Positions 61,759 to 64,000 of a stretch of 64,000 nucleotides of DNA are shown in pieces. The stretch comes from Streptomyces sp. CBMA152 (GTDB lineage: Bacteria; Actinomycetota; Actinomycetes; Streptomycetales; Streptomycetaceae), in the NCBI RefSeq assembly GCF_014596475.1, contig NZ_MECJ01000039.1:124001-188000 (forward strand). The letters run 5' to 3'. Position 1 is the first letter of the stretch. Each line of letters begins with the position of its first letter. The notes below the pieces were generated by a model. That model saw only the letters and a program-made list of their open reading frames with translations. It ran no database searches and had not been told where the DNA came from. Both the position numbers and the translations under genes were made by a program.

Positions 61759-62532
61759 GTGTCCAAGCAGCCCAGAACCGTGCCGGAGACCGCCGCTCCG
61801 CTCCAGCTCAGCGTGGACCGCACCAGCCCGGTCCCGCTCTACTTCCAGCTCTCGCAGCAACTGGAAGCGGCCATCGAGCGCGGCACCCTCACGCCCGGCA
61901 GCCTCCTCGGCAACGAGATCGACCTCGCGAACCGGCTCGGCCTGTCCCGCCCCACCGTCCGCCAGGCCATCCAGGCCCTGGTCGACAAGGGCCTCCTGGT
62001 GCGCCGCCGAGGCGTCGGTACGCAGGTCGTGCACAGCCAGGTCAAGCGGCCCCTGGAGCTGAGCAGCCTCTACGACGACCTGGAGGCGGCCGGGCAGAAA
62101 CCGGCCACCAAGGTGCTGCGCAACACCGTCGAACCGGCGGGCGCCGAAGTGGCGGCGGCGCTCGGGGTGCCCGAGGGTGCGGACGTCCATCTGGTCGAGC
62201 GGCTGCGGTACGCGCACGGCGAGCCGATGGCCCGGCTGTGCAACTACCTGCCCGTCGATCTGCTCGCCCTGGACACCGCGCAGCTGGAGGCCACGGGCCT
62301 GTACCGGCTGATGCGCGGCGCGGGGATCACCCTGCACAGCGCCCGGCAGTCGGTCGGGGCGCGGGCCGCTACGGCCGCCGAGGCGGAGCTGCTGGCCGAG
62401 GCCGTGGGCGCGCCGCTGCTGACCATGGAGCGCGCCACGTTCGACGACACCGGCCGGGCCGTCGAGTTCGGCTCGCACATCTACCGCGCCTCGCGGTACG
62501 CCTTCGAGTTCCAGCTGCTCGTACGGCCGTGA
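61759..62532 (+). CDS. GntR/HutC-family regulator
   Basis: 257 residues from GTG 61759. N-terminal winged HTH (LYFQLSQQLEAAIERGTLTP, LGLSRPTVRQAIQALVDKGL) and UTRA-type C-terminal ligand domain (ELSSLYDDLEAAGQKPATKV, LVERLRYAHGEPMARLCNYL). Its position between a dehydrogenase and sugar-binding lipoproteins suggests a sugar- or inositol-responsive repressor acting on the GGACAAA boxes. Confidence 0.9.
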   Translation: MSKQPRTVPETAAPLQLSVDRTSPVPLYFQLSQQLEAAIERGTLTPGSLLGNEIDLANRLGLSRPTVRQAIQALVDKGLLVRRRGVGTQVVHSQVKRPLELSSLYDDLEAAGQKPATKVLRNTVEPAGAEVAAALGVPEGADVHLVERLRYAHGEPMARLCNYLPVDLLALDTAQLEATGLYRLMRGAGITLHSARQSVGARAATAAEAELLAEAVGAPLLTMERATFDDTGRAVEFGSHIYRASRYAFEFQLLVRP

Positions 62533-62586
62533 TCCGCCCGTAAAGCCATGATCGCGACGGCCGTCCGCTCTCGAACGCCGCGTAAG

Positions 62587-62633
62587 AATGTTCGGACAAA
62601 GTATTGACGGGGTCGCGCGCCCGCCGCTAGAAC
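62587..62633 (+). promoter_or_regulatory. Binding-protein promoter with GGACAAA box
   Basis: AATGTTCGGACAAAGTA (62587-62603) directly precedes TTGACG (62604-62609); 18 bases on is TAGAAC (62628-62633). It resembles the dehydrogenase promoter in box and spacing. Confidence 0.6.
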
Positions 62634-62675
62634 TCACGTGCCGCAACCGGGCGGCCCAGGCGGAAGGCGGAACCC

Positions 62676-63680
62676 ATGCGCACACCCCGCACGGCCCTCA
62701 CGGCGGCTGCGGCCGTCGCGGCCCTCGCGCTCACGGTCGCCGGATGCAGCAGCTCGGGCGGCAAGAGCTCGGAGGACAAGACGAAGGACGCCGCGTCCGG
62801 CGGCAAAGGTGTCTCCACACCACGGCTGAAGATCGCGATGGTCACCCACTCGGGCGAGGGCGACACGTTCTGGGACATCGTCCAGAGCGGCGCGAAACAG
62901 GCGGCCGCCAAGGACAACGTCGACTTCCTCTACTCGGCGAACAAGGAGGGCCAGCAGCAGTCGCAGCTGGTCCAGGCGGCCATCGACCAGAAGGTCGACG
63001 GGATCATCGTCACCCTGGCCAAGCCCGAGGCCGTACGGGACGTGGTGAAGAAGGCGGTCGCGGCGGGCATACCCGTCGTCACCATCAACTCCGGCGCCCA
63101 GTACTCCAAGGAGCTCGGCGCGATCGGACACATCGGCCAGGACGAGGGCGTGGCCGGTGAGGCGGTCGGCGAGCAGCTGAACGCGCGCGGCAAGAAGAAG
63201 ACCGTCTGCGTCATCCACGAACAGGGCAACGTCTCGCTGGAGGAGCGCTGCGCGGGAGTGAAGAAGACGTTCCACGGCACGGTCGAGAACCTGAACGTCG
63301 ACGGGACCAACACGCCCGCCGCGACGTCCTCCATCGAGGCGAAACTCCAGGCGGGCAAGGACATCGACTCGGTGGTCACCCTCGGCGCGCCGATGGCGGC
63401 CGCGGCCGTGAAGGCGAAGGGCGACGCGGGCAGCTCCGCCGAGGTCGACACCTTCGACCTCAACGCCGCCGTGATCAAGCAGTTCAAGGCCAAGGAGATC
63501 GGCTTCGCGGTCGATCAGCAGCCGTATCTCCAGGGGTATCTGGCGGTGGACGAACTATGGCTGGACAAGACCAACGGCAATGTCGTCGGCGGTGGCAGGC
63601 CGGTCCTCACCGGGCCCGCGATCGTCACCGAGAAGGACGTGCCGACGCTGGAGAAGTACACCGCACGCGGTACCCGATGA
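62676..63680 (+). CDS. Sugar ABC transporter substrate-binding lipoprotein
   Basis: 334 residues. Lipobox near residue 24 (LTVAGCSSSGG). The mature protein is a RbsB-like type I periplasmic-binding fold: KIAMVTHSGEGDTFWDIVQS, GIIVTLAKPEAV, IPVVTINSG, and VDTFDLNAAVIKQF. It probably binds inositol or another sugar at the cell surface. No transporter permease or ATPase is visible before the window ends. A paralogue follows immediately. Confidence 0.92.
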   Translation: MRTPRTALTAAAAVAALALTVAGCSSSGGKSSEDKTKDAASGGKGVSTPRLKIAMVTHSGEGDTFWDIVQSGAKQAAAKDNVDFLYSANKEGQQQSQLVQAAIDQKVDGIIVTLAKPEAVRDVVKKAVAAGIPVVTINSGAQYSKELGAIGHIGQDEGVAGEAVGEQLNARGKKKTVCVIHEQGNVSLEERCAGVKKTFHGTVENLNVDGTNTPAATSSIEAKLQAGKDIDSVVTLGAPMAAAAVKAKGDAGSSAEVDTFDLNAAVIKQFKAKEIGFAVDQQPYLQGYLAVDELWLDKTNGNVVGGGRPVLTGPAIVTEKDVPTLEKYTARGTR

Positions 63681-63778
63681 TCGCCCGCCGACCTCACGTG
63701 ACCCATACTTGGGCGGCCGGGGCAGGTCTGCGCCCGTCCCGGCCGCACCTGGCAGTACAGCAAGAGGAGCACGGCGTC

Positions 63779-64000
63779 GTGGCAAGGGTTCGGACAGGGG
63801 TACGCGCGGTGGGCGCGGTGCTGGCGGCGGTGCTCGGAGTTTCCCTGGTGGGATGCAGCAGCACCGGGGGCAAGCGTGCCGAGGACGCGCGCAAGGCCGC
63901 CTCCGCCCAGGGCAAGGCGGCGGTGAACACCCCGCGCTGGAAGATCGCCATGATCACCCACTCGGGCGATGGCGACACGTTCTGGGACATCGTCCAGAAC
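63779..64000 (+). CDS. Second sugar-binding lipoprotein (N-terminal part)
   Basis: From GTG 63779, 74 codons are visible before the window edge. Lipobox GVSLVGCSSTGG, then KIAMITHSGDGDTFWDIVQN, nearly identical to the upstream protein's start. It is therefore a tandem paralogue, 98 bases downstream, with GAGGAG ahead of the start. Its remainder is outside the window. Confidence 0.85.
   Translation, partial: MARVRTGVRAVGAVLAAVLGVSLVGCSSTGGKRAEDARKAASAQGKAAVNTPRWKIAMITHSGDGDTFWDIVQN

Overview
This window looks like part of a Streptomyces chromosome. It is very GC-rich with strong third-position GC, most starts are ATG or GTG with ATGA/GTGA overlaps inside operons, and it carries families typical of the genus: SAV_915, TIGR04222, DUF6879/DUF5753 loci, a GH46 chitosanase and MocR-type regulators. 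No rRNA, tRNA, CRISPR array, insertion sequence or replication origin was recognised.

The backbone is a scattered purine-catabolism and glyoxylate-salvage regulon. Urate breakdown is encoded at 29.4-31.3 kb (OHCU decarboxylase, 5-hydroxyisourate hydrolase, urate oxidase), followed by an 8-oxoguanine/guanine-type deaminase and an NCS2 purine permease. Allantoinase and allantoicase sit at 52.8-55.3 kb beside an IclR-family regulator (AllR-like). The glyoxylate released is handled by glyoxylate carboligase (13.4 kb), hydroxypyruvate isomerase plus tartronate semialdehyde reductase (26.7-28.5 kb) and malate synthase (40.8 kb). A catalase at 25.1 kb would remove H2O2 from urate oxidase. Two palindromic operator types recur at these promoters: TTCC-N7-GGAA, in tandem with 21-bp spacing, and TTCAACA-N3-TGTTGAA, overlapping the -35 box. 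This suggests two layers of control.

Layout. 0-11 kb: PAP2 membrane enzyme, CorA, AlkZ-like protein, a LysA-type decarboxylase, LysR regulator, tautomerase and two acyl-CoA ligases. 11-17.7 kb: a TIGR04222 membrane protein, a zinc-ribbon protein, gcl, and an MFS exporter coupled to its ArsR-like regulator. 17.7-25 kb: an accessory patch with two DUF6879/DUF5753-HTH loci, a secreted protein, a HAD gene with an internal deletion and a frameshifted gene. 25-35 kb: catalase, glyoxylate and urate genes, permease, chitosanase. 35-47 kb: TMEM175-like channel, Lrp regulator, MFS exporter, FAD monooxygenase, aceB, MobA-like, MocR and stress proteins. 46-48 kb: a small cluster around a papain-like (C70-like) cysteine protease whose N-terminal domain is duplicated as a separate gene. 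48-52 kb: two-component system divergent from an FtsX/ATPase exporter. 55-61 kb: a second two-component system and two paralogous P450s around a hypothetical gene. 60.7-64 kb: an inositol/sugar-type locus (Gfo/Idh dehydrogenase, GntR regulator, two tandem binding lipoproteins, the second cut by the window end).

All functional calls come from recognising motifs by eye. No database search was run.
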